Shown: in pieces, positions 54,944 through 62,701 of the stretch | Layout: the number at the start of each line of letters is the position of its first letter | Numbering within the stretch: the stretch's first letter is position 1 | DNA from: Nevskia sp. | GTDB lineage: Bacteria > Pseudomonadota > Gammaproteobacteria > Nevskiales > Nevskiaceae | DNA: 64,000 nt | Reading direction: 5' to 3' | NCBI GenBank assembly: GCA_031291075.1 | Contig: JARLJS010000022.1 | Coordinates: 1-64,000 of the forward strand | Program-made: the position numbers and the translations under genes | The notes under the pieces: model-generated | Seen by the model: the letters and a program-made list of their open reading frames with translations, nothing else | The model's database searches: none | Told to the model about the DNA's origin: nothing

Positions 54944-55474
54944 CTAGTACGTGACCGTCGCAGTGATCGTCGTCTGGTAGGTGTCCGGCTTCGGCGTGGT
55001 CTGTGCCGGTACCTGACCGTAGACGGTGATTGACTGCGCGGTGCCGTTGCCGGTGCCGCTCACGGTGTTGGTGCCCACTGTGTTGCCCCATACCGTCGTC
55101 ATGCCGGCATTGGAGTAGAGCTGGAAGCCCATCGTGGTTCCGGTGTTGCCGGCCGTGGTGCCCGCCATCAGCCGCGAGGCGACGGTCGAACCGCTGACCG
55201 TGCCGGCGTCCAGCCCCACGTTGTAGGTCGTGGTGTTGGAGCAGGTCACGCTGACCGTGGTGGTGCCATTCACCACCGAGGTCAGCAGGCCGACGCTGCT
55301 GCCGAAGTTGAGTGTCGAAGCACTGACCGCGCAGCTCGAAACCAGCGTGATCTGCACCAGGAACGTCGTCGTGGTGGTGCTGGCCTGGGCTGCCGGAACC
55401 ATTGCTGCAGCCGCCAAAGTGGCGCAGATGCCGGCCGCAGTAAAGCGCAAATTTTTATAGTTGGTCTGTTTCAC
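54944..55474 (-). CDS. csuA: SCPU-domain pilin (CsuA-like)
   Basis: 176 residues starting at GTG 55474 with AGGGAGACAACA upstream. Signal peptide near residues 8-30 (AAAAMVPAAQA). SCPU fold with paired Cys in SSCAVSASTLNFG and VTCSNTTTYN, WGNTVGTN loop and SITVYGQVPAQ. The N-terminal TTTTTFLVQIT strand is the donor-strand segment expected of an archaic pilin. By position it matches csuA. Confidence 0.88.
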   Translation of the reverse strand: MKQTNYKNLRFTAAGICATLAAAAMVPAAQASTTTTTFLVQITLVSSCAVSASTLNFGSSVGLLTSVVNGTTTVSVTCSNTTTYNVGLDAGTVSGSTVASRLMAGTTAGNTGTTMGFQLYSNAGMTTVWGNTVGTNTVSGTGNGTAQSITVYGQVPAQTTPKPDTYQTTITATVTY

Positions 55475-55678
55475 TGTTGTCTCCCTCTGAACATCCGTTG
55501 AATGTGGTGACTCTCGATCAAATCTCCCCGCCGCATTCCTCTTGCCGCTGATACCGTGCCGCGGCGCTGGGCCCGGTATCCCTTGCATTGGTTTCGATTC
55601 TCACGGCACAGGCTCCGCCCGCCGGCCTGCGCCGGAATCGTCCCTATCCAAATATTGTTGCCCGCTGGGCGAGCAGCT

Positions 55679-56188
55679 CTAGAAGGTGATTGTCGCCGTC
55701 TCCGTCGAGCTGTAGTTATCGGCGGTCGGGATGGTCTGGGCCGGCACCTGACCGTAGATGGTGATCGACTGGGCGGAACCGCTGCCGGTACCGCTGACCG
55801 TGCTGCCGCCACTGGTATCGCCCCAGATGGTGCTGCGACCCGAATCGCTGTAGAGCTGGTACTGCACCGTTTGCACATTGCTCCCGGTTCCGGCCAGCAG
55901 GCGCGCGGTGACGGTCGAGCCGGTGGTGGTGCCCTTGTCCAGGCTCAAGGTGTAGCTCGTGCCGTTGGAGCAGGTCACGCTCAGCGTGGTGGTCTGGTTG
56001 ATGGGGCTGGTCGCCAGCGCGCTCGTCGCGGTGCCGAACGGCAGCGCGTTGGCGCTGATCGAACAGTCGGACGATACGGTCAAGGAGACCAGGAAGGTTG
56101 CGGTCTTGTTGGTGGCCTGCGCCGACAACGAGACGCAGCCGATGAAGGCTGACATGATGACCGCGCGCACAATCTTGCTGTAGTTCAT
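55679..56188 (-). CDS. Major SCPU-domain pilin (CsuA/B-like)
   Basis: 169 residues; signal peptide near 1-25 (AFIGCVSLSAQA). SCPU domain with Cys pair (SDCSISANALPFG and TCSNGTSYTLSLDKG), WGDTSGG loop and SITIYGQVPAQ. First of the three pilin genes, so the probable major shaft subunit. It is followed by a 204-base gap that contains a CCGGCGCAGGCCGG-type hairpin, which could reduce expression of downstream genes relative to this one. Start ATG 56188, directly after a short ORF. Confidence 0.9.
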   Translation of the reverse strand: MNYSKIVRAVIMSAFIGCVSLSAQATNKTATFLVSLTVSSDCSISANALPFGTATSALATSPINQTTTLSVTCSNGTSYTLSLDKGTTTGSTVTARLLAGTGSNVQTVQYQLYSDSGRSTIWGDTSGGSTVSGTGSGSAQSITIYGQVPAQTIPTADNYSSTETATITF

Positions 56189-56193
56189 GGCGG

Positions 56194-56325
56194 TTACACT
56201 CGGGGTTTGTTGGAACGCTGCCGCACAGGCACGTGGCAACGTGCATGCGCTTTGGCCAGGGCAAGGGAAGTCACGCAGCCGACCGCCAGGGCCAGCAGGA
56301 TCTGCAGTGCGGCTACATGTGGCAT
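56194..56325 (-). CDS. 43-codon ORF upstream of the major pilin gene
   Basis: 43 residues, not described elsewhere that I know. It starts ATG at 56325 with GGGGAG eight bases upstream and stops at 56194-56196, leaving five bases before the pilin ATG at 56188. The first 25 residues are hydrophobic (VAALQILLALAVGCVTSLALA), then a basic tail with two Cys and His residues (KAHARCHVPVRQRSNKP). It could be a small membrane or exported peptide, or a leader whose translation opens the ribosome site of the pilin gene, which itself is poor. Conservation data are needed to decide. Confidence 0.4.
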   Translation of the reverse strand: MPHVAALQILLALAVGCVTSLALAKAHARCHVPVRQRSNKPRV

Positions 56326-56741
56326 CTGGACAACTCCCCATGAATTCGGATCGCTTGTGACGAGTCCTTCGTCACTGTCGCAATCCTATGCTTCACCACG
56401 CCTATGCAAGTGCAAACGACGGATCAGCGGTGGAGCCGGGAAGACCTTCGGCTTTGGGACCCACCAAGCGGCGCAGCAGGACGGATGAGTGGTGGCGAAG
56501 ATCCCGTGTGCATTGGGGATTTTGTAGTTTTCGCGCGTTGCGACACAGCCCCATAGTGTGTTGATCGCCGGCTGGATTGGTAGGGCCCAGCAGGGGGTGT
56601 CTGGCACCGTTCTTGATGGCATGTCATGCCCGGCCGTCGCGGCAGGAGACGTGCTTGCTGCGACCAAACAGGCGTTAACCGGGCCCGCTTCGCGCCGGAT
56701 TGGTTAATCTGTGTGGGAAAAACACACCATGAGCTATTTCT
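56326..56741. promoter_or_regulatory. Divergent promoter region of the pilus operon
   Basis: 416 bases between the Csu operon and the membrane protein at 56742. It should hold the pilus promoter and the opposite promoter. Several AT-richer patches (GGTTAATCTGTGTGGG near 56701) exist. No open frame with a ribosome site is convincing. Confidence 0.4.
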
Positions 56742-57080
56742 ATGCAAACCCGGGCTAACCGGCGGCGGATCGCCGCCGGGCTGATGCTCCTTTCCGGCGC
56801 CACTCACGTCGCGCAGTTATGGGTCTATCCAGGCCAAGCCGATGTGATCGGCGCAGCGGTCTTCGGCGCCCTCTATTTCCTGCTGGGTCTTTACCTGTTA
56901 CAGCCCAAGCGTGCCGCACTGTGGTGCGCAATAGTGTTCCCGCTCATCGGCGGCAGCCTGGGCCTGTACCGCTACCTGATGGTGCGGCCGAATCCCTTCT
57001 CGTTGTTCCACGTCGCCGTCGACGTGGCGGTGATCGCGCTCTGCGTATCGCTGTTGCTGCGCCGTACGGGCAGCGCGTAG
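56742..57080 (+). CDS. Small four-helix membrane protein, unknown function
   Basis: 112 residues with four hydrophobic segments (about 10-28, 36-54, 58-76, 88-107). No family recognised. Upstream spacing to the ATG at 56742 is AT-rich (AGCTATTTCT) without a strong ribosome site. Confidence 0.7.
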   Translation: MQTRANRRRIAAGLMLLSGATHVAQLWVYPGQADVIGAAVFGALYFLLGLYLLQPKRAALWCAIVFPLIGGSLGLYRYLMVRPNPFSLFHVAVDVAVIALCVSLLLRRTGSA

Positions 57081-57083
57081 CGG

Positions 57084-57680
57084 CTAGTGCTGTCCCTTGG
57101 CGGCCGCCAGCTGCTGCACCGCGGCCAGCGCCTTGGCGACGTTGTCGGTCGGCGCCAGGCCCCCCAGCGTCGCGGCGATCCTGCCGTCGGGGGTGACCAC
57201 GTAGGTGGTGCGCTCGGCGAAGCCGTGGTCGATCTCGACCCCGCGGGTATCCTTGATTCCGGGCGCCCCTTCCTTCACCTTCAGATCGTAGGAACGCGCG
57301 ATCTTGCCGTCGGCGTCGGACGCGACCGCGATCTTGCCGGCGCAGTAGTTCGGGTCGGCGGAGAAGTCGTTGAGCCGGGCGATGCTGTCCAGCGACACGC
57401 CGATGATGCTGGCCCCGGCCGCGGCGAACTTCTCCTGGTTGATGGAGAACGTGTGCGCCTGCAGGTTGCAGCCGCCGGTGTAGGCGGACGGGTAGAAGTA
57501 CACGACCACCGGCCCCTGCTTCAGCGCCTGCTTGAGCGAGAAGGTGAAAGCCTTGCCGGCGAGGGAGGCCGGCGCCGTGAAGTCGGGAGCGGTATCCCCT
57601 TCCTTCAAGGCAGCGAGGGCGGGAAGCGCCAGGACGCTCGACAGCAGCCAGATCAGGGAATGTCGCAGGTATCGGTTCAT
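57084..57680 (-). CDS. Peroxiredoxin (AhpC/TSA-Bcp type), exported
   Basis: 198 residues. Signal peptide about 1-23 (LIWLLSSVLALPALA). Thioredoxin-like fold with the peroxidatic Cys near 71 in PSAYTGGC (P-x3-T-x2-C) and a possible resolving Cys near 113 (NYCAGK). It reduces peroxides in the periplasm using thiols. Compared with cytoplasmic Bcp, the export signal is unusual. Start ATG 57680. Confidence 0.9.
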   Translation of the reverse strand: MNRYLRHSLIWLLSSVLALPALAALKEGDTAPDFTAPASLAGKAFTFSLKQALKQGPVVVYFYPSAYTGGCNLQAHTFSINQEKFAAAGASIIGVSLDSIARLNDFSADPNYCAGKIAVASDADGKIARSYDLKVKEGAPGIKDTRGVEIDHGFAERTTYVVTPDGRIAATLGGLAPTDNVAKALAAVQQLAAAKGQH

Positions 57681-57859
57681 TGGTCCGCTCCGCAAAGCCC
57701 CGGGGGGACGGGGCGAAGGCACGACAGGGCAGCAGGAATCGTGACGGTTTCGCGAGGGGAATCCCCCCTCTGGTCCGATTCAATTTTCTTATAAGTCAGA
57801 AATCGCCCCGTTTCAATCGGCCTCCCGCTCGCCGGATGCTGCCTTCGCAGCGGGCCGGT

Positions 57860-58339
57860 TCAAGGCGGCGAAGCGGCGGGAGGCGGCGGCGGGGGAGGCG
57901 GTGGCACCGCGGTGCCGGCCGCGAATCCCGGCACCTGGTTGCCCCTGGCATACATGCACTGTTCGTAGGCAACGTTGTAGCGGTACTGCAGGTATCCTGC
58001 CGAACGGTTGCCGCTTTCGGCACCGATGGCTGTGCCGGCCAGCAGGCCCACGCCGGCCCCTGTCGCGGCGGCTTCGCCGCCCCGGCCGATCAGGGCGCCG
58101 GCGGCCGCACCCACGGCGGCGCCGGTGACCGCTCCCGCGGCAGTCGAACTTGCCGCCGCCTCGCCGGGCGACTGGCCGATCTGGCTCTGCGCGTACTGGC
58201 GGCACACCGCATCGTCGGCCTGGAATACCTCGAACGGCTTGTACGGTCCCGGCATGGTCGCCACGGTGGGACCGCTCGGCATCTCGGCACAGGCCGACAA
58301 CAGGCATGCGGTCAACACGCAGGCTTTCAGGGCGCGCAT
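57860..58339 (-). CDS. Glycine-zipper lipoprotein
   Basis: 159 residues. Lipobox LSAC near residues 14-17, so a lipoprotein. The centre (about 65-110) is a glycine-zipper (GAVTGAAVGAAAGALIGRGGEAAATGAGVGLLAGTAIG, quoted in parts), a segment type found in outer-membrane lipoproteins such as Rick_17kDa/YMGG-Gly families. The tail carries nine consecutive Pro. Its neighbours are other envelope proteins on the same strand. Confidence 0.85.
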   Translation of the reverse strand: MRALKACVLTACLLSACAEMPSGPTVATMPGPYKPFEVFQADDAVCRQYAQSQIGQSPGEAAASSTAAGAVTGAAVGAAAGALIGRGGEAAATGAGVGLLAGTAIGAESGNRSAGYLQYRYNVAYEQCMYARGNQVPGFAAGTAVPPPPPPPPPAASPP

Positions 58340-58418
58340 GACATTCCTCCGGAATTTCGGGCAACGGGTGGAAAACCGGCGCTACGCGTTGCCGGGACGC
58401 CGCCGACCCGGGGGCGGG

Positions 58419-58895
58419 CTACCGCGCGGGTCCGGGTGGCACGGCGGGGACCGTGCGCCAGGGTTCGGGACACTGAGCGACGCGGGGATAGTAGTCTCTC
58501 GCCGACTCGCAGTAGTACCAGCTTGCCGCGGGCGGCGGGGGCGAAGGCGAAGGTTCCGCCACCACGGCGGGCGGCGCGGAATAGTAATAGGGGTAGGCAT
58601 AGCCCGCGTACGGGCTGTAGTACGGGTAGCCCCAGTACGCCGCGTCCCAACCCAGGCCCAGGCCCAGCCCCAGTCCCCACCATCCCCAGCCGTCGTGCCC
58701 GCCGCCGTCGTGCCAGCCGCCGCCGTGCCAGCCCGGTTGGCCGTGCCAGCCCGGAGCGCCATGCCCGCCTGGAGCGCCATGCCCGCCACCGCCACCACCG
58801 CCCCGGTGACCCTGGGCGCCCGCGGGCAGCGCCAAGCTGCATCCGAGCAGCGCCACGCCCAGCGCGATGTTGAGTTTCAACGATGTCTTTTTCAT
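58419..58895 (-). CDS. Exported Gly/His/Tyr-rich protein
   Basis: 158 residues with a signal peptide (cut near 27, LALPAGA). The mature sequence is low complexity: Gly runs, then HGAPGGHGAPGWHGQPGWHGGG, a Gly-Leu repeat and a Tyr-rich part (YYSPYAGYAYPYYYS), ending in a Pro/Cys-containing stretch. The function is unknown; the His and Trp pattern could bind metals. Start ATG 58895. Adjacent to a Spy-like gene. Confidence 0.75.
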   Translation of the reverse strand: MKKTSLKLNIALGVALLGCSLALPAGAQGHRGGGGGGGHGAPGGHGAPGWHGQPGWHGGGWHDGGGHDGWGWWGLGLGLGLGWDAAYWGYPYYSPYAGYAYPYYYSAPPAVVAEPSPSPPPPAASWYYCESARDYYPRVAQCPEPWRTVPAVPPGPAR

Positions 58896-58917
58896 GGCTG
58901 CATCCTCGGCAAACGGG

Positions 58918-59529
<612 letters not shown>

Positions 59530-59696
59530 GCGGATTCTCCTGAGAGCTGATGGAGCGCCGTTGATACCCGCTCCGCGGATATCGGCGCTTATAAAACTCA
59601 TGATGCATTGGCCGCCACCGCGCGGCATTGACCTGGGTCAAGAACCCGTTAAGTAGGGTTAAGCACCCGGGTTCCGGGCGGAACAGGGAAACGAGC

Positions 59697-59727
59697 AAAA
59701 AAAAGCCGCGGCAGTGGCCGCGGCTTT
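59697..59727 (-). terminator. Rho-independent terminator after the cold-shock gene
   Basis: On the minus strand the stem is AAAGCCGCGGC-CACT-GCCGCGGCTTT followed by eight U (A-run at 59697-59704 on the plus strand). Strong stem of about 11 bp. It follows the csp gene ending at 59746. Confidence 0.93.
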
Positions 59728-59745
59728 GTTGCTGCTTGTGTCGCT

Positions 59746-59958
59746 TTACAGGGGGCGGATCTTCGTCGCCTGCATGCCCTTGGGGCCGCGCGCGGCGATG
59801 TACTCGACGCGCTGGCCTTCAGCCAGGGTCTTGAACCCGTCGCCCTGGATTTCCTTGAAGTGCGCAAAAAGGTCTTCGCCGCCGTCGGCCGGCGTAATGA
59901 AGCCGAACCCCTTGGCGTCGTTGAACCATTTCACGGAACCGGTTGAGACATTACTCAT
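59746..59958 (-). CDS. Cold-shock protein (CspA family)
   Basis: 70-residue single-stranded nucleic acid-binding protein. RNP1 KGFGFI and RNP2 variant DLFAHF (usually DVFVHF) are visible, with the opening [14 protein letters not shown]. The start ATG 59958 is supported by AGGAATGTCATC and by family length; an upstream frame would add an unlikely prefix. Confidence 0.97.
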   Translation of the reverse strand: MSNVSTGSVKWFNDAKGFGFITPADGGEDLFAHFKEIQGDGFKTLAEGQRVEYIAARGPKGMQATKIRPL

Positions 59959-60110
59959 GATGACATTCCTAATAACCACTTAAACGGGCAACCCGCCCGG
60001 GAGAGGCAAGCGATCAAGGAACGTATCGAGAGGATTACATGTCGCCACGAGAGTGGCTGTGAAATCGAACTGACAACACTGCTTGAAACGACTGCGCTAC
60101 GCACTTTACA
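59959..60110 (-). promoter_or_regulatory. Long 5' leader of the cold-shock gene
   Basis: About 150 untranslated bases, less GC-rich than the surroundings, with ACGGGCAACCCGCCCGGG-type inverted repeats near the start codon. Cold-shock genes often have long, temperature-switching leaders, so this is a candidate; the transcription start is not known. Confidence 0.35.
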
Positions 60111-60148
60111 GGAAAAGGGGGCCTGCAGCAACGGGCCGCTTCCGCACG

Positions 60149-60484
60149 CTATCTGCTTGCGCGGGAATCGGTCCGGAAAAATGCGGCGTCCACGCAATCC
60201 GGCCGATTGCGGATGCGCAGCCAGTACTCCTGCCGCGCGTCATCATCGATATCCACGAAGCCGCCATAGAGCTTGTCGCGACCGTTGCCTTTGGGCTGTG
60301 TCACCAGGTACGGCTCGCCGGAGCCGGCATCGAAACAGTTGTACGGGCCGCAGGTGGACATCTGCAGGACCTTGCCGCCGTAGTGATAGACACGGCAGGA
60401 CTTCGGGCGCTCCACCCAGCCGATGCGTCCACGGCCACCGATGGCCTGCGACTTGGCCTCGATGTACATCAGCTGCTTGTTCAT
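60149..60484 (-). CDS. Small soluble protein, unknown function
   Basis: 111 residues with no signal peptide. Sequence YIEAKSQAIGGRGRIGWVERPKS followed by VYHYGGKVLQ, and a later EEYW-like motif (RQEYWLRIRNRPD), features I have seen in small hypothetical proteins of xanthomonads that databases sometimes label as DXP synthase fragments, a label I would not accept. Four Cys (CGPYNCF and others). It starts 11 bases after the 13-residue repeat gene and is probably its operon partner. Confidence 0.7.
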   Translation of the reverse strand: MNKQLMYIEAKSQAIGGRGRIGWVERPKSCRVYHYGGKVLQMSTCGPYNCFDAGSGEPYLVTQPKGNGRDKLYGGFVDIDDDARQEYWLRIRNRPDCVDAAFFRTDSRASR

Positions 60485-60495
60485 CCCTAGGTTCC

Positions 60496-60987
60496 CTAGC
60501 AGTCGACACCTTCCCGGTTGCGCATTTCGTCCTGCTGGCGCGTCGGTGAGACCTCGTAGTCCCCGTTGTTCGCGCGTTGCGCTTCTTCCAGGTGATATTT
60601 GCCGTCGACGCCGAGGAATGAACCGGCGTAGTGATAACAACCGTCCTCGCCGCGAAAGCAGCCGCGAGGATGGTATTTGCCATCCAAGCCCAGGAAGGCG
60701 CCCGGCGGATGATAACGGCCGTCTTCGCCCAGGAAGGAATGGGCCGGATGATAATCGCCATCGACGCCCAGGAAATGCCCCCGCGGGCGATATACGCCAT
60801 CGCCGAACAACACGTGTCCCTTGGGATGGTATTTTCCGTCGCTCCCCAGGAATGACCCGGCCGGGTAATACTCGGAATCGACACCACGGAAGGAACCCTT
60901 CGGGTGATAACGTCCGTCCTCGCCGAGGATCGAGCCGGCAGGGTAGTAGTTGCCATCGATGCCGCGCATGCGGCGGGCGCTATACAT
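60496..60987 (-). CDS. Protein of ten tandem 13-residue GxDGxYHPxGSF repeats
   Basis: 163 residues. After MYSARRM, residues 8-137 are ten consecutive, exactly 13-residue units, consensus (L/R)-G-x-D-G-x-Y-H-P-x-G-S-F, with an eleventh weak copy (RANNGDY) before a polar tail. Examples: LGEDGRYHPKGSF, LGSDGKYHPKGHV, LGLDGKYHPRGCF. Every copy keeps Gly2, Asp/Asn4-Gly5 (a turn) and Tyr7, with His8-Pro9 in most. One beta-hairpin per repeat is expected, stacking into a solenoid or ribbon. No signal peptide or membrane helix; many His, Tyr and Asp. I do not know a named family. Confidence 0.85.
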   Translation of the reverse strand: MYSARRMRGIDGNYYPAGSILGEDGRYHPKGSFRGVDSEYYPAGSFLGSDGKYHPKGHVLFGDGVYRPRGHFLGVDGDYHPAHSFLGEDGRYHPPGAFLGLDGKYHPRGCFRGEDGCYHYAGSFLGVDGKYHLEEAQRANNGDYEVSPTRQQDEMRNREGVDC

Positions 60988-61245
60988 GGTCTGACCCAGT
61001 TGATGAACCCGGGGTGGTGGCGCTACGGAACCGCGCGTTATGGGAGGGACGATCGCACCTCAGCGCCGAAGCGAGGCGTCATCGAGTGTTGGAGCGTCCG
61101 GTTAAGGCGATACGCCTGCTGCTTCAGCCAGAGCAGCTGATCCCCAGCATACGCCGGAACGCAGGAGTATGCGAATTGCCCCTTCGCAAATAGGCGTATA
61201 GTGATCCTACCGTGCTGTCGCGGTGTTCACTCTGGGTTTATCCGT

Positions 61246-61506
61246 ATGGCGCGCAACACGGTCGAAGATTGTCTTGTCCACATTTCGAGCCGATTCGATC
61301 TGACGCTGATCGCCGCCAAGCGCGCTAGACAGCTGGCCAGGGGCGCGGACGCCAAGGTGCCGCGACAAGATCACAAGTCCACGGTGCTGGCACTGCAGGA
61401 GATCGCCAACGGCGAAATCACCGCATCGGTCCTGGCCGAATCCGATTTGCCCGTGATTCCGATGCGTGGCATCGACGAGGAGCTATTACTGCTCGGTCAC
61501 CTCTGA
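61246..61506 (+). CDS. RNA polymerase omega-like protein (RpoZ paralogue)
   Basis: 86 residues. The omega signature is plain: MARNTVEDCLVHISSRFDLT, then AAKRARQLARGADAKVPRQD and TVLALQEIANGEI, matching RpoZ where omega wraps the beta-prime C-terminus. The PWENDKPTV segment of standard RpoZ is here VPRQDHKSTV, so it is diverged. Normal rpoZ lies between gmk and spoT; here the neighbours are unrelated stress genes. The predicted product may replace omega under stress or be a decayed copy. Start ATG 61246. Confidence 0.85.
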   Translation: MARNTVEDCLVHISSRFDLTLIAAKRARQLARGADAKVPRQDHKSTVLALQEIANGEITASVLAESDLPVIPMRGIDEELLLLGHL

Positions 61507-61852
61507 TTCGTTTTCCGCGACGGCGATGTGCACGGCGGCAGCCTTGGTCGACGCATCGGGAGGGAAATATGCTCAAGCTGGCAAGGAACGAAAAGAGGCA
61601 GTAAAGGGGCATCGGCGTCGTTAACGCCAAGCGCGCAGTCTCCGAATTTCCATATCACTCGTTTTCGGCGAACCGTCCGGTTTCTGCGGAAAACGTTCAT
61701 TCGATCTTCAGGCGGCCTCAAATCGAGCGGCTCTGCGAGGAGCTTCCCCGCTCGTCGGTTCGCATCCAATTCACTGCACAGGGGAGTATGCTGGCTCACG
61801 CCCGAATGAATGCCACTCGCGCGCTGCGCCCCGGTTTCCTGGAGGAACAGAT
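61507..61852. other. Intergenic region, nothing recognised
   Basis: About 346 bases without a supported gene. A 100-codon frame on the minus strand (61497-61799) has no ribosome site or domain and an unlikely composition. The last 20 bases hold the strong GGAGG ribosome site for the next gene. Confidence 0.4.
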
Positions 61853-62113
61853 ATGCGCGAGCTGACCCAGATGGATCGTCTCTGGCTGGTGGCTCAGGCC
61901 CACCGCGGCGGAAATCTCGTCATCTCGGCCTCATCCAGAGAGCGCCTGCGAAAAATGGATCTCATCACCACCCGCCACAACCGCTCGGCCGGGCTGACGC
62001 GCCTTGGCTATGAGTTGGCGCTCCGATTGAAACAGCAGATGAGATCTTCTGCCCACGCCGGCGCGGTCCTGGCCACCAGCTTGCCCAAAGGCAATATAGG
62101 AATCAGTCCATGA
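61853..62113 (+). CDS. Small hypothetical protein, coupled to CsbD-like gene
   Basis: 86 residues, soluble, basic (SSRERLRKMDLITTRHNRSAG, then LTRLGYELALRLKQQM). The pattern hints at a small winged or helical DNA-binding fold, but I do not recognise it. GGAGGAACAGAT precedes the ATG, an excellent ribosome site. It overlaps the next gene by four bases (ATGA). Confidence 0.75.
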   Translation: MRELTQMDRLWLVAQAHRGGNLVISASSRERLRKMDLITTRHNRSAGLTRLGYELALRLKQQMRSSAHAGAVLATSLPKGNIGISP

Positions 62114-62445
62114 GCGAATACACAGATACGGGAGCCGCCGAGTTGGCGGGCAGTCCGGTGCCGACCGCTGCTCGGCCCACGCTATCGAAGCGGCAGATCA
62201 AGGCGCTGGCATTTGCCAACGAGCGCCTGACCAGGCAAAGGTGGAAACACATGCTGCCCGATGCAAGGGCCTTGTGGACCAAAGTACCTGCCGAGGACCT
62301 GACGAAAGTCAACGGCAACATCCATGCGCTGGCCGGTCTGGTCCAGCTGCGTTATCACACCAGTCGGGAGGATGCGGATCGGCAGGTGCAACAGTTCTTT
62401 CTGGAGCACCCGCCGACGGCAACGGCAGAAGCCACCAGGCCCTGA
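62110..62445 (+). CDS. CsbD-like stress protein
   Basis: 111 residues. The centre has W..MLPDARALWTKVPAEDLTKVNGN, LAGLVQLRYHTSREDADRQV, the CsbD arrangement (W-x-(Q/K)-x-KG... DL-x-x-INGN-x-x-L). CsbD-type proteins are made in the general stress response. It has an extra N-terminal 40 residues and a Pro/Thr-rich tail. It is translationally coupled to the gene before it. Confidence 0.82.
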   Translation: MSEYTDTGAAELAGSPVPTAARPTLSKRQIKALAFANERLTRQRWKHMLPDARALWTKVPAEDLTKVNGNIHALAGLVQLRYHTSREDADRQVQQFFLEHPPTATAEATRP

Positions 62446-62515
62446 GAGCCGCGCGTGCGCTGAAGTATGCAGGTTGCAGATCGTTGGCGTAGAAGACTGT
62501 AGATCATGCAGCAAA

Positions 62516-62542
62516 CGAAAAACCCCGCATTTACGCGGGGTT
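62516..62542 (-). terminator. Terminator of the tRNA-Val transcript
   Basis: Stem AACCCCGC (62521-62528) with GCGGGGTT (62535-62542), loop six bases, minus-strand tail of U (from the A-run at 62517-62522). It lies 34 bases past the tRNA 3' end, on the same strand. The AAACGA/TCGTTT flanks lengthen the stem. Confidence 0.85.
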
Positions 62543-62576
62543 ATCGTTTGTTCCGGGTCACTCCGGAACACCTGTC

Positions 62577-62651
62577 TGGTGGACGGTACAGGGATCGAAC
62601 CTGTGGCCCCCGCCGTGTGAAGGCGATGCTCTACCGCTGAGCTAACCGTCC
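62577..62651 (-). tRNA. tRNA-Val (anticodon CAC)
   Basis: 75 nt with encoded CCA. Acceptor GGACGGT pairs with ACCGTCC; D arm TTAGCTCAGCGGTAGAGC; anticodon stem TCGCC/GGCGG around loop TTCACAC, giving anticodon CAC (Val, GTG codons); T arm with GGTTCGATCCC. A terminator follows on the same strand. Confidence 0.95.
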
Positions 62652-62701
62652 AAGGGGACGTATTCTAGGGACGTGACCGCGCCGACGCAATGCCGCCAGC
62701 C

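Noticed and set aside
56207..56488. 93-codon plus-strand frame in the pilus promoter region
   Set aside because: Opposite to the better supported 43-codon leader ORF, no ribosome site, and Ser/Arg/Cys composition unlike a protein gene.
60496..60987. Tandem repeats that could be a CRISPR array
   Set aside because: The unit is 39 bp with no spacers, is in frame through the whole gene, and encodes a regular 13-residue motif.
61497..61799. 100-codon minus-strand frame downstream of the omega-like gene
   Set aside because: No ribosome site, no recognisable domain, and it overlaps the end of the omega-like gene antisense.
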